From: Lumbricus terrestris
Taxonomy: Eukaryota > Annelida > Clitellata > Crassiclitellata > Lumbricidae
DNA length: 64,000 bases
Direction of reading: 5' to 3'
Assembly: GCA_949752735.1 (NCBI GenBank)
Contig: OX457042.1
Location: 38,066,195-38,130,194 of the forward strand
The translations under genes were made by a program, and so were the position numbers. Shown here in pieces: positions 10,901 to 19,879 of this stretch. A model generated the notes under the pieces. It made no database searches. It saw only the letters and a program-made list of their open reading frames with translations, and was not told where the DNA came from. Within the stretch, counting starts at the first letter, position 1. Every line of letters starts with the position of its first letter.

Positions 10901-13271
10901 AAGGAATTTCGAAGGCCTGATCTTCGATTTTCAGTTTCAATACAGTCTCCCCCAGTACCCGAATTGCAGACCCATTAGCAGCTCGCAACAGTTGACTGGA
11001 GCCTTTGATTTCCGCCGGATCCACTAACGACGCAGGGCATAATGTCATTTCACTGCCAGAGTCTAACAAAGCTAGCAATTTCTTTCCTCTAATTGTCACG
11101 GACAGATAAGCGTCACTGTTTCCTTTTACATGTCTAGCGTTACTCACCCCAGGTTCTTCAGGTTCATCTTGCTCTCCAGTTGACGAAGAGGTTATTCTGC
11201 GAGGACAAACCCGGGCCAAATGTCCAACCTGGTTGCACTCGAAGCAGCGTCGGTTGTCAGGCGTTGTCCTTCGGTAGTTTTCATTCGGTTTCTGACTCCA
11301 ACGTTGATTTCTATAGTTTGTGCCTCTCCATGCTGAAGGGTTGCGTTGCGGTTGCCATGGCGGATAGTGTCTTTCGGTCGATGGAGTATTTAGCAGGCAG
11401 TCCATTCTGTCACTCAATTGTTTTAATTGACGGGCAATGTCTTCGCGAAATTCTTTCATATCGCAATCTCCCGTGTTATCACTTTCCTTCACAGTTTTGA
11501 CTCGGCCTGGACGTCGTTCTTGGCGGTCCATGCCATCTTCATCAGCTCTGCGGTAGCCTTCCAGTCTCATGGCCGTCTTGTACGCATTGTCTAGGGTGAC
11601 CGGTTCCCTCTCTCTCACTTTTAAGGCTAGCTCTTTATCTCGTAAGGCATCAAGGAAAGCTTTGATCGCAATAGTTTCACTGTGTGTTGACCTCGGTCCT
11701 GGGAATGCCAGAATCATTAATCGTCTTATGTCTTGGACTAAAGAACCCAGATCTTCTCCTACCTTCTGTCTGCGAGCACTTAGTTGAGTCTGGTACAAAA
11801 CCGTTTGGTCAGTGCTCCCATGTCTTAGCCTCAACCTGTCCATCAAGTCGGCGCATGTGGTGATTGTGTCAGAGTCAAATTCATAAAGAAGTTGATCTAC
11901 AGGTTCGACCAGTGCGCAGGTCAGTTGTGCTAGTTTTTCGTCTTCTGTCCATCGATTGTTCTTGGAACACACCTCAAATTTTTTTAGGAACACCTCTACC
12001 GACGTTTTTCCATTATAATGACCTAGTTTCATGTGCGATCTCACCTTCTCTCTTGTTGAGTCGGCAACTTTTTCTTGTTCTGTGTTGGTTGATGGCGTTA
12101 CCATGTCACCAGTTGATGCTCGACTTTCAGCAGCAACTTGCACTGCTGGGAAAGAAAGACTGACTGTCTTTCCTTCAGCTGTTTGCAGACAGTGACCTTG
12201 ACAATTCACACTGGCTGGGCTGAACATTTCTGACGATGAATGCAGTTGCATGACCTTGACAGAGTTTTCCAGAACTGTGCTCGTCATGGGCCACGGTTGC
12301 ATCTGGACCGGAAGAGAAACTGCTTCCGCGTAGACAGGGAAGACTGGAACAGGTGGAACCATCTTCTGACTGTATGGCGCATACATGGGCTGACCATTAG
12401 CCCAATGTATGTATTCGTAGCTGTGCGTGACTCGAGTTTCCGACGACAGAGACACCGTAGACATGATCGGTCGACTCAGAGCAGATGTGTACGCGAACAT
12501 CTGAGGAGCAGACACGAAGCTTGGGAGGTTTCTTTCCAGTTCTGCTTTCGACTCGCAGAACATGACATCAGAAGCAGCCGAGGTGACTGAAGCAGTCACT
12601 TGTGACAGCGGATTACTCGGTGACCGGAATTTTTCTGCTTCAGGAACCGACGAGGGGGAAAAGGTGGCAGCCCGATGAATAGCGGTCGCTGGCTGGCGAG
12701 GATGTGCATCCCATGTTCCCACGTGGTCGTCGCTCAGCAACGAAGAATCCCCCGATTTTCCATCTGAAACTACAAGTCTAGGATTAGCACAAATTCTACC
12801 CTCGTTTTGTTCTACCCTTAACGCTTTTGGTTCGAGTTCAACTCTATGTAGGGATCGCACATCAGTGATTTCTGAATCATCGTTTTCAGATTTATTTTCG
12901 ATTCCCATTCTAACTAATTTATCATCTTTTCGACGCATGTAATTTTCAAAGTCAAAATCTCTATACAAAACATTTGTATCATAATAATACATTGCTTGAC
13001 CATGCAACATGTCAGTTGTATTTACTCTTTGACCTTGACCTTGACCTTGTAAATCATTTACCTTTTGACCTTGTAAGTCATTTACCTTTTGACCTTGTAA
13101 ATCCTTTGGTCTAGCACCAAAGTATTTCATCTGTACATCCATTCTTCTTGGATCATCTTGTGAAAAATTTTCTTTTCCATTTTCCACTTCTTCCCATAAA
13201 TCTTCTGCTCTACTAAATCTGGGATCCATTATTATTTTACCCTCTGACCCATGACCTTTTTTTAGCTTCAT
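7911..13271 (-). CDS. gag-pol: Gag-Pol polyprotein of Ty3/gypsy-like element
   Basis: One open frame of about 1786 codons from the ATG at 13271. The frame is open a little further upstream but has no earlier ATG. The N-terminal ~400 residues are low complexity, including three copies of a VNDLQGQK-type repeat near residues 60-85. A Gag capsid-like region follows (about 425-590), then a CCHC zinc knuckle (CFECNQVGHLARVC, about 680), an aspartic protease with LLDSG (about 738), reverse transcriptase with YLDD (about 1168), RNase H with DTDASG (about 1314), the integrase HHCC zinc domain (about 1545-1585) and the integrase DDE core: D in VDITGP, D in LTDQGP, E in GAVERFHR. The frame ends in TGA at 7911, before the integrase C-terminal module, because of a frameshift near 7950. 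Gag and Pol are in one frame, so Pol is not expressed by frameshifting here. Confidence 0.95.
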   Translation of the reverse strand: MKLKKGHGSEGKIIMDPRFSRAEDLWEEVENGKENFSQDDPRRMDVQMKYFGARPKDLQGQKVNDLQGQKVNDLQGQGQGQRVNTTDMLHGQAMYYYDTNVLYRDFDFENYMRRKDDKLVRMGIENKSENDDSEITDVRSLHRVELEPKALRVEQNEGRICANPRLVVSDGKSGDSSLLSDDHVGTWDAHPRQPATAIHRAATFSPSSVPEAEKFRSPSNPLSQVTASVTSAASDVMFCESKAELERNLPSFVSAPQMFAYTSALSRPIMSTVSLSSETRVTHSYEYIHWANGQPMYAPYSQKMVPPVPVFPVYAEAVSLPVQMQPWPMTSTVLENSVKVMQLHSSSEMFSPASVNCQGHCLQTAEGKTVSLSFPAVQVAAESRASTGDMVTPSTNTEQEKVADSTREKVRSHMKLGHYNGKTSVEVFLKKFEVCSKNNRWTEDEKLAQLTCALVEPVDQLLYEFDSDTITTCADLMDRLRLRHGSTDQTVLYQTQLSARRQKVGEDLGSLVQDIRRLMILAFPGPRSTHSETIAIKAFLDALRDKELALKVREREPVTLDNAYKTAMRLEGYRRADEDGMDRQERRPGRVKTVKESDNTGDCDMKEFREDIARQLKQLSDRMDCLLNTPSTERHYPPWQPQRNPSAWRGTNYRNQRWSQKPNENYRRTTPDNRRCFECNQVGHLARVCPRRITSSSTGEQDEPEEPGVSNARHVKGNSDAYLSVTIRGKKLLALLDSGSEMTLCPASLVDPAEIKGSSQLLRAANGSAIRVLGETVLKLKIEDQAFEIPCLVTEQVAELILGLSWMVKENVLWHMGKRWVLVRNFWFTVHGKSRSGLCRKIIVSRDVQVPSNSEMDITTHAVLPNLKAVATHWAVRPQLLDSGLILAGTLLPHRTFDLPLRVMNPTSRPIWIKRGIQCTAEPVIVADEEPLATTDSACAAITETSRKQTEEDVTEILAPLWEEIAADVPEGVQQRLQAIILENQKAFSLNEWDLGFTDAIQHEIETGTESPVRQSLRRQPMSVLPTIDEQVNQMLQQRLIEPSASAWASNVVMVTKKDGTPRFCVDYRAVNTKTRKDAYPLPLIGESLDALAGARWFSTFDLRAGYHQVAVHPRDRHKTAFITRRGSFQFRVLPFGLCNSPATFSRMMNLVMAGLNLEVCLIYLDDIIVFAEDLETHLNRLKQVLERLAKVGLKLKPSKCHLLQRQVLFLGHVISEQGITTDPEKTVAVRSWPTPRNLKEVRGFIGLCSYYRKFVPDFSNIAKPLHALTRKGCRFLWSEECEMAFTQLKQLLIEAPILALPLDDGMYVLDTDASGEAVGAVLSQIQRGQERVICYGSRLCSRAEQNYDVTKRELLAIVHFLKAYRQYLLGHRFLLRTDHSALQWLRRTPLPIGQQARWLAITEEFEFDIQHRAGTAHRNADAMSRIPPQIQAVRELRDFSNGLTGLPMDWNRTVMRDEQRTDTDLDWVIQKKLDSSDPPSYEEVRSQSGAVKNLISQWPQLELRDELLVRKWLDAEDGNVANYQLIPPPSRRLALIQMSHEGITGGHMGIKRTLSQLQKRAYWPGWREDVRMALRRCTPCAQYFRGKPPKQGRLQSMAVGAPMECLGVDITGPHPTSSKGHRYILTAVDHFTRWAEAHPIRNQEAATVARVLVKEVFCRFGCPRQILTDQGPCFEAALFQELCRLLQIDKIRTTPYKPSTNGAVERFHRTLNALLGKVVAQNQKDWDVHLPYVLAAYRASENESTGFTPNRLFLSRELCMPIDLVLGDVRDMNNVKCGLFCCKSN

Positions 13272-13875
13272 CCCACTTGCTGGAACCAATTGTGACGCGC
13301 GGGGGCGCCGCCTGTCCTAACGTTTCCGACCCCAAATTAATGGGCCCTACTGTTGCGCGCCCCCTTAAGCGCGGTTGAGGAAAGCTGGGTCCTAGGTCAA
13401 AGGTTTTGGTGTCAATGGTAGCAGGTTCGAATCCTAACCTAGGGTGTGAGCTTCTCTGGTTACCAAATTCCTCAGGATGGGCCGTTTTTGGACATATGTC
13501 AGCGGTGGCTGTTAAGCTCACAACAGCCCCACTAAATGGGTGCTTATCAGGGTTCGATTCCTCAACTTTCCCCCATGCTCCATCACCCACTTTACCTTCA
13601 GCTACCGACTTCACCATTGTTTCACATTCTTTCTGGCGGGAACTTAATTGGGCTTGCTGCATGGAAACTAGATTCAGCTCTTCAGCTAGACCGATTAAAA
13701 TGCTACTCTGGCGCTCCATAAATTGTTCTATTGTAGTCATTTGTTTCTGTAATACAGCAGGGTCTAAGTCATCAGTATTGTCTGTAGTCCCCAACTCAAG
13801 GGTTTCTCTCGGACATAACTCATCTTCCTCTTGTCCTGTCCCTAAGACACTGTCCGTTTCCCCGTCAGAGTCCAT
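13237..13875 (-). CDS. LTR-encoded open frame reading across the PBS
   Basis: A 212-codon frame starts with ATG inside U5 of the 5' LTR, runs through the LTR end and primer-binding site and stops inside the internal region. It overlaps the first codons of the Gag-Pol frame by about 35-50 bases in another phase. The first ~115 residues look protein-like: an acidic start (MDSDGETDS), then a Glu/Gln-rich stretch around residues 45-90 likely to form a coiled coil. The later part lies opposite the tRNA-like motifs and looks less protein-like. I recognise no family. It could be an N-terminal Gag extension reached by frameshifting, a small leader protein, or a chance frame preserved because the LTR is young. 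Confidence 0.35.
   Translation of the reverse strand: MDSDGETDSVLGTGQEEDELCPRETLELGTTDNTDDLDPAVLQKQMTTIEQFMERQSSILIGLAEELNLVSMQQAQLSSRQKECETMVKSVAEGKVGDGAWGKVEESNPDKHPFSGAVVSLTATADICPKTAHPEEFGNQRSSHPRLGFEPATIDTKTFDLGPSFPQPRLRGRATVGPINLGSETLGQAAPPRVTIGSSKWDEAKKRSWVRG
13271..13288 (-). other. Putative primer-binding site
   Basis: Two bases after the 3' edge of the 5' LTR the minus strand reads TGGTTCCAGCAAGTGGGA. TGG at this place is the expected complement of a tRNA CCA end, and the CAG..AGTGGGAT part resembles the 3' end of animal tRNA-Leu, with mismatches and one extra base. The tRNA identity is an inference from memory of tRNA-Leu ends. Confidence 0.5.
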
Positions 13876-13923
13876 TATAATTTGATAGCAAAAATCACTT
13901 CACAGTTCTCTATTTAAGTTTCA

Positions 13924-13929
13924 TTTATT
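13924..13929 (-). promoter_or_regulatory. Poly(A) signal-like AATAAA in LTR
   Basis: tttatt on the + strand gives AATAAA on the minus strand, downstream of the TATA-like box. The equivalent in the 3' LTR (4012-4017) would terminate the genomic transcript. If used, the start codon at 13875 falls in U5. Confidence 0.4.
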
Positions 13930-14619
13930 TCAGAATTAATCAAGCGACTGTCTGTCTTTCATTAGCAATTATTTACACAGCCGATAAAATAGAAACAATA
14001 TTAAAGATTCACGATTAAGGCCCTCCTAAAACGCCTATGTCTCTTGACTAGCTTAAGTTTTATCAGATCAGTTCGCAGACTGACTATTTCACACCTATCC
14101 GATCAGTTCACAGACTGAATACACCACAACTAATATTTGCACCAAAAATAGAGATACAAGTTTTATCTAATTACACCTAGTTCAGGTTCGAGCTCTATAG
14201 ATTAGGTTGCTTATACTTCCCTGTTCCCATTGATATTTTAGGACAGCCGATCCACCGTTTTCCGTCCTGTAGAAAGTTATTGAGTCGTCGGCCGATGCCA
14301 GAATTTCTCCGTCGGAAGCGTATTATTAATTTAATCGTTGCCGGAAATCTTCGTAATTACACATCGATTCACAAGACATCGGAAGAACCTCGTCTTCTGC
14401 ACTGAGAAACTTGCCAGAATCGAAAATACCATCAATTTTACCACGATTCACGATTTCCACCAGCATAGGTCCTACACGATTCAACTCTGCAGCCCGACTG
14501 AAGGTTTGCGCGTTAATTTGCCGCAAGAGAGCGCTTTTTAGCGCCTAAAACATCGCGTGATGTCTAACCAATCAAAAATCGCACGTGGCGGAAAGTTCCA
14601 TTGAAAAATGCATGGGAAG

Positions 14620-14631
14620 CTAAATATAGCG
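14620..14631 (-). promoter_or_regulatory. TATA-like box in 5' LTR
   Basis: On the minus strand the sequence reads GCTATATTTAGC, about 110 bases into the LTR, where the U3 core promoter is expected. The identical site lies at about 4708-4719 in the 3' LTR. Assignment rests on motif and position only. Confidence 0.45.
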
Positions 14632-14740
14632 ATGACCGCATCGATCAGTGCTAAGCATAGCACCCATGAATTCGTAATAGAAATAGCGGCCTTACTTAAG
14701 TAAATAAGTAAGGTAGCTTGTAGCAACCTGGTTCGCTACA

Positions 14741-14744
14741 TTAT
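14741..14744. other. Target-site duplication, right copy
   Basis: ttat immediately after the CA of the right LTR, pairing with 3375-3378. Confidence 0.75.
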
Positions 14745-15804
14745 TATGTCTCTCCTGCAGTGTTTAATCTAGACGTCTCTCGGGGGGCAAAATTCCCCCC
14801 CCCAGGATTGACATTTCCCCCCCCCCCCCCCAAGAAAAAATTCACAAAATAATATTTTTTTAGTTACTCTTTTCGTCATTGTTTTACATGAAGTGTTATA
14901 ATATACCGTGATATCATTTACTGTTAGATGATTAGAATGACATTATTTACTACCATAATATATGATACTATCATGTTGCAATGAGTATAACTTACTGTAT
15001 ATATTTGTATAAACACTATTTTTTCTACATGAAAACAGAGATGACATCCCCTCCAGAAAAATGCATCAAAATGATAATAGTTTTTAGTTGCTGTTTATAT
15101 CATTGCATTACATGAACTATTATATTAATATACCATAATATTATATTCTATTATATGGTTATAGTAATTTTACTATTATAATATTATGACACAATCCGGC
15201 TAAAATGAGTATAACTTACTGTTAATTTTTGTACAAAAACTATTTTTGTACAACTGAATGGCTTCCCATCCGTTGCTATCCCTCAAATTTTAAACTGTCA
15301 AATTTCAAAATGTTTTGGTCCTATTATTTGAACACCTATTAAAACAATATCATTACTGTATTGTGGCTATAATATTTTGGTACCAGCAGTTTATTAGTTC
15401 TTGGTTGATTTGTGTACCATATGATTTCGGAAAGTGTATCTTGGTCAGCAATTCAGGACCATATTGGGAAACAGGGATAAGCTGATTATAGTGCTTAAAA
15501 GTCAACTTAAATAATCACGTCTGCAGTTATTCATTAGAATAACCCAGCAACAGCAGAACTGAGCTGCTGAACTTGATACATAAAGATATTTTATTGTAAT
15601 TATAATTATATAACATATATATATATTGAAATCCTAAAAGAATTTTTATCAGTACTGAAATAATGGAGTTATTTTGCTAAAATGACATCTTGAAAGGGTA
15701 CCATTACAGTGTGGAAACTCTCACAAAAATATTTTAAAAAGTATTGTGTATATTTATTCAAGTCTTTGGCCACTCTTATAAGCACTGATAAAGTACAGCT
15801 TTTT

Positions 15805-16640
15805 AAAGACGACACCTTAAAATGCTGCCATTGCAATGTGGAAATTCAAAAAGTTTCTGATGGGTCACTGAAAAAGTACAGCTGTTTTGTTAAGATGACA
15901 CCTTAAAATGCTGCCATTGCAATGTGGAAATTCAAAAAGTTTCTGATGGGGCACTGAAAAAGTACAGCTGTTTTGTTTAGATGACACCTTAAAATGCTGC
16001 CATTGCAATGTGGATATTCAAAAATGTTCTAATGGATCACTGAAAAAGTACAGGTATTTTGTTAAGATGACACCTTAAAATGCTGCCATTCCAATGTGGA
16101 AATTCAAAAATTTTCTAATGGATCACAGAAAAAGTACAGGTATTTTGTTAAGATGACACCTTAAAATGCTGCCATTGCAATGTGGAAATTCAAAAGTTTC
16201 TGATGGGGCACTGAAAAAGGACAGCTATTTTTGTTAAAATGACACCTTAAAATGCTGCCATTGCAATGTGGAAATTCAAAATTTTTCTAATGGGTCACTG
16301 AAAAGGTACAGTTATTTTGTTAAGACGACACCTTAAAATGCTGCCATTGCAATGTGGATATTCAAAAATGTTCTAATGGATCACTGAAAAAGTACAGGTA
16401 TTTTGTTACGATGACACCTTAAAATGCTGCCATTCCAATGTGGAAATTCAAAAATTTTCTAATATATCACTGAAAAAGTACAGGTATTTTGTTAAGATGA
16501 CCCCTTAAAATGCTGCCATTGCAATGTGGAAATTCAAAAATTTTCTGATGGGGCACTGAAAAAGTACAGCTATTTTTTTAAAATGACACCTCTAAATGCT
16601 GCCATTGCAATGTGGAAATTCAAAAAGTGTCTGATGTGGA
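15805..16640. repeat. 86-bp tandem array, ten units, 4-unit higher-order period
   Basis: The box aaaatgctgccatt recurs at about 15819, 15905, 15991, 16077, 16163, 16249, 16335, 16421, 16507 and 16593, exactly 86 bases apart. Variants repeat every four units (344 bp): units 15991 and 16335 share gatattcaaaaatgttc, units 16077 and 16421 share tgccattccaatg. One diverged unit precedes at about 15700. Short frames inside are repeat artefacts. Confidence 0.93.
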
Positions 16641-16679
16641 GGGGGCACATCCCCCTCCCCATACCCTTCCCCCGGTCTC

Positions 16680-16715
16680 GGCGCTACGCGCCTCACGAGC
16701 GTCCTTCGGACGCTC
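16680..16715. repeat. Two adjacent perfect hairpins near the hAT-like end
   Basis: ggcgctacgcgcc (5-bp stem, 3-base loop) is followed at once by gagcgtccttcggacgctc (8-bp stem, 3-base loop), in a C-rich context about 65 bases inside the right end of the element. Subterminal hairpins are common in hAT elements. Confidence 0.7.
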
Positions 16716-16778
16716 AATTGTCTCCCCCCCAGAAACCTGAAATCCCCCCCCAGACGAGGGGGACTAGATTAAACACTG

Positions 16779-17046
16779 TCTCTCCTGCAGTTTCTGACGC
16801 ATTCGCGTTCAAATCGTCCGCAATAATGATAAGATCATGTCGTGAACAAAATCATTCCGTGAATCATTCTGTGGAGTTGAGGTTAATCTTCAGCTGCATC
16901 GATTCCTTCATCGGTGTTAACTGATGACGCCAGAGCAACGACTACGATGACTGACATCTGGACGAACATGGTCGAAATTCCTCAGATATCGTATATCGTG
17001 TAATTGCTTTTCCAGCTCCCTTGCAAACAACAGGATGCAGGTGACA
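16779..17046. other. Intergenic, nothing recognised
   Basis: Host sequence between two mobile elements with no gene seen. The last five bases, tgaca, are the flank duplication of the next element. Confidence 0.5.
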
Positions 17047-17485
17047 CGAAACGGAGTATCCCCCCTGAAAGCTATCCGGGGGGATGAATTAATCTATCCC
17101 CCCGGATGGAATTAACCGGTCTATACTATCCGGGGGGATAAACCATTCTATCCCCTTTTTGAAAAATGCACATAATAAAAACATTTATGCTGTAATCAAA
17201 ATTTAATGTGACTCTAATTGTTTTAAGTGTCCTAAGCAATGCTCAGAAAAAGGCAACTCGAATTTATTTAGTGACTCTGAGTGTTTTTAAGTGTTTTAAA
17301 TGTTTTAAGTGCTCTAAAAACAGGGCAAAACAAATTATCTAGCAGGAATAAACATACCTGTTGGTGTCATTGTTCAAAACAAAGCAGATGAAAATTAATT
17401 TGCAAAAGAAAATACACGCGGAAGCGGCTTTTTCGACTTTTTTAATTTGGGGGGATACAATTAATATGGGGGATACTCTATTTCG
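17047..17485. mobile_element. 439-bp MITE with 5-bp target duplication
   Basis: The left end cgaaacggagtatccccc matches the inverse of the right end (gggggatactctatttcg) with two mismatches. tgaca flanks both sides (17042-17046, 17486-17490). The inside starts with three copies of a tatccggggggat-type palindromic block (17080-17150). No coding sequence. Superfamily unknown. Confidence 0.65.
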
Positions 17486-17640
17486 TGACACAGGCGCAAC
17501 GAGAGAAGAACGAATTGACTCGTTTGCAATTAAAAATGGACACAAACTAAAGACGTTAACGTAGGCCTATTTAGCTTTTTAGTTATAATGAACGGGTAGC
17601 AAATGAAGATAGATGAAATGTGCAAGAACCAGATTTTGAT

Positions 17641-17770
17641 ACTTTGTATGTATGTATGTATGTATGTATGTATGTATGTATGTATGTATGTATGTATGTA
17701 TGTATGTATATATGTATGTATGTATGTATGCATGTATGTATGTATGTATGTATGTATGTATGTATGTATA
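17641..17770 (+). repeat. (TATG)n microsatellite
   Basis: About 32 copies of tatg with two single-base interruptions. All frames are open as repetitive Tyr/Met/Cys/Val strings and are not genes. Confidence 0.97.
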
Positions 17771-17994
17771 CATATCAGCCTGAGCATTTGTTCCGTTGGT
17801 AAACTGTGCGGCTTGTCATCAGATTCTGTCATAAATAGGTTTCGTTGTAAGAAGCAAACAGTCGTTGGCTCCTACCATAGACACGTGACTCTGCTGCTGC
17901 TGCTGCTGCTGCTGTTGCTGTTGCCTCCTCTTCCCCTTCCCCTCCTCCATCGTTGGCTTTGTCGATAGACTGAACGCGTTTCCTATAAATCATC
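17771..17994. other. Intergenic with short (CTG)n run
   Basis: Contains a ctgctgctg/ttg run at about 17890-17925 and a CT-rich stretch. No gene recognised. Confidence 0.5.
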
Positions 17995-18013
17995 CGCAGA
18001 ACGAAGGAACTGC

Positions 18014-18056
18014 CAACCAACCAACCAACCAACCAACCAACCAAACAACCAAACAA
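18014..18056 (+). repeat. (CCAA)n microsatellite, insertion target
   Basis: ccaa repeats ending in ccaaacaa. The repeat resumes at 19872 after the hAT-like element, showing that the element landed inside it. Confidence 0.9.
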
Positions 18057-19871
18057 CAGGGACGTCTTTGGGGGGGGGGCAGGGGGGGGCATTTGCCCCC
18101 CCTGAATTTCACCGATTATTCTTACATGTGACATATTTTGCAACGCCACACGTTGTTCAAAATACCAAAATGCCTGTGTCTTCACGGCCTGTGTAATTTT
18201 GTATGTGAGGGCAGCTTCGACCTGCACACTAGCACAGCATATAAGGTCCCATATATCGGCCTTTGTGTATTGTCTGCTAAGGGAATTAACTCTGGCTGAT
18301 ACTCAAAAGCCGTGCAGCTCGTTCCCGCTAGAAAAAGGGAAGACCTTGTCCCAGGTCAGTAGGGTCACCAGATGTGTGTGTCCTGCATGTAAGCCACACA
18401 GTTCAAACCGCCACCAGTTACATGAGGCAGCCAGGCAAGATTATCCCCTCCAGCCTTACAAGCATTAGGCCCATATGCACCCCATCCCGTCTGACCGAGA
18501 GCTGGAGCGGTTTCGCCTTTCCTCAGCCTACCAACACCAGGGACCACTAGGGCAAGTAGCCTGCAAAGGAAGAATGAGCGGGAAATTCTGAAAGGCAGTA
18601 GAAAGACGGATTGCAAGGGGCTGACTGCAGCAGTTGAGGGGGAGGTTGATGAGTATGTGTGTTACCAATGGCGGGCGGAAGAGGGCTCTGGTGGTCAACT
18701 GATGATTGGAGTTTCTTGAGAACTGGAGATTGGATAAAAGCGGACCAAAGGACATGAAAGTTCAGCCCAAAACCGATGATCTACCAATAAAGGCTAAAGC
18801 ACACGGTAGGCCTAATATTATGTGACATCTAATTGAACTGAAATTTACAGAAACTGACTGGATTTATAGTGCAATGGTTGGACAGATTTACTTCTTATAC
18901 ATGAAGTCTTGGATATTAATAATTTCTTTGAGTATTATCTTTTCCAGGTTGAGATAATCACCAATGATACTTTCAAATTACGTTTTCAGACAAATCCAAA
19001 TATCTGATATCAGTGTTTTGGCTTAAACAACCGAGGGACCAACAAGCCATTGACCACCACTTGAATAATCCCCATAGTGAATAATAATCATTAGTCCAAT
19101 AATAATTATTGGAGGCCTAGTGCATGCAGCATGCAATATTGCTTTGTGAATTGTTATCAATGACAACTTAAAGCAGGGCTTAATCTGGATTTCTCCTTGG
19201 GAGGGGATGTGCCCTTGCCTGCAAGAAATTTGTTTGAATTTCCACAGTGCAATGGTACAATTATACTCTATTTTATGACAATGCCATATATTACCATAGA
19301 AAATAATATAATTATATAATATTAACTAATATCATGGTAGATAATAAAAGTCCATGCAATACAATTCTATGTAATACAATAATGTAAACAGGAACAAAGG
19401 CCATTGTCATTAACCTCATGCACTAGGCCTCCAATAATTAATATTATTTCATTTTGTCAAATATTTCTGTGGGGGAAAGTCATTTCTGTCATTTTAGTAT
19501 AATTTAGTTGTACAAAAGTGTTTGTGCAAATATTAACATTAAATCATACGCTTTCAATATGATGGTATCATATATCATAAAGAATAATGGCACTATTATA
19601 ATCATATAATGGTAAATAATATCATGGTAGGCCTATATAATTAACAAGTGCAAAGCACTTAGTCTATTTAAAGTAGGCTTGTATTGGCATTTAAAATATA
19701 TCCATCACTGAATAAAATATATTAAGAAATAAATAAGAGCAAGAATAAAACATCTCATTTAACTGTAGTTTTGCAAATGTTGGCCCAATACAGAACTTAA
19801 GAAGATTGTGGAATTTTGACCCGCAAAAATTTCTTTGCCCCCCCCTGAAAAAAACTGAAATGACGTCCCTG
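18057..19871. mobile_element. hAT-like non-autonomous transposon in (CCAA)n
   Basis: The ends are CAGGGACGTC and GACGTCCCTG, a 10-bp perfect inverted repeat, flanked by the exact 8-bp duplication ccaaacaa (18049-18056, 19872-19879). This is a textbook hAT signature. Long G-runs lie just inside the left end and C-runs near the right end. The AT-rich interior near 19560-19650 (tggtatcatatatc, taataatatcatgg) resembles the interior of the 14758 element in inverse orientation, suggesting related families. No transposase frame is present in its 1815 bp. Confidence 0.9.
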
Positions 19872-19879
19872 CCAAACAA

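Larger units (their letters stand above)
3379..14740 (-). mobile_element. Ty3/gypsy-like LTR retrotransposon, near-complete
   Basis: An 11,362-bp element bounded by two 1450-bp LTRs that begin TG and end CA on either strand and are flanked by the 4-bp duplication ttat. All coding sequence lies on the minus strand, so the right LTR is the 5' LTR. Order in the element: 5' LTR, primer-binding-site-like sequence, Gag, protease, reverse transcriptase, RNase H, integrase, 2.6-kb non-coding spacer, polypurine tract, 3' LTR. The RT-RNaseH-integrase order is that of Ty3/gypsy, not copia. No envelope-like frame is seen. The LTRs look identical apart from one base near the start (cgtgg against cgcgg), so insertion is recent. 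A frameshift near the integrase C-terminus makes this copy probably not autonomous. Confidence 0.95.
13291..14740 (-). repeat. 5' LTR of the Ty3/gypsy-like element
   Basis: 1450 bp, matching 3379-4828 at a fixed offset of 9912. On the minus strand it starts TGTAGCGAACC and ends GCGTCACA. A TATA-like motif (CTATATTT on the minus strand, about 14620-14631) and a downstream AATAAA (13924-13929) place U3, R and U5 in the expected order. It is unusually long and contains an open frame (13237-13875) and two tRNA B-box-like motifs on the opposite strand. Confidence 0.93.
14758..16778. mobile_element. hAT-like non-autonomous transposon carrying a satellite array
   Basis: Both ends carry the 15-bp perfect inverted repeat CAGTGTTTAATCTAG, and the element is flanked by tctctcctg at 14749-14757 and 16779-16787. 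CAGTG termini with an 8-bp (here 8 or 9) duplication are hAT hallmarks. G-runs and C-runs lie just inside each end. No transposase frame exists. About half of the 2021 bp is an 86-bp tandem array. The LTR element above is inserted only a few bases to the left. Confidence 0.82.

Noticed and set aside
11180..12590. Plus-strand frames of 72-116 codons opposite gag
   Set aside because: Antisense shadows of the retrotransposon Gag-Pol frame.
15603..17800. Possible CRISPR-like array from the 86-bp repeats
   Set aside because: Units are contiguous with no spacers, and the context is a eukaryotic transposon.
17603..17968. Cys/Tyr/Met-rich frames in (TATG)n
   Set aside because: Pure microsatellite translation.
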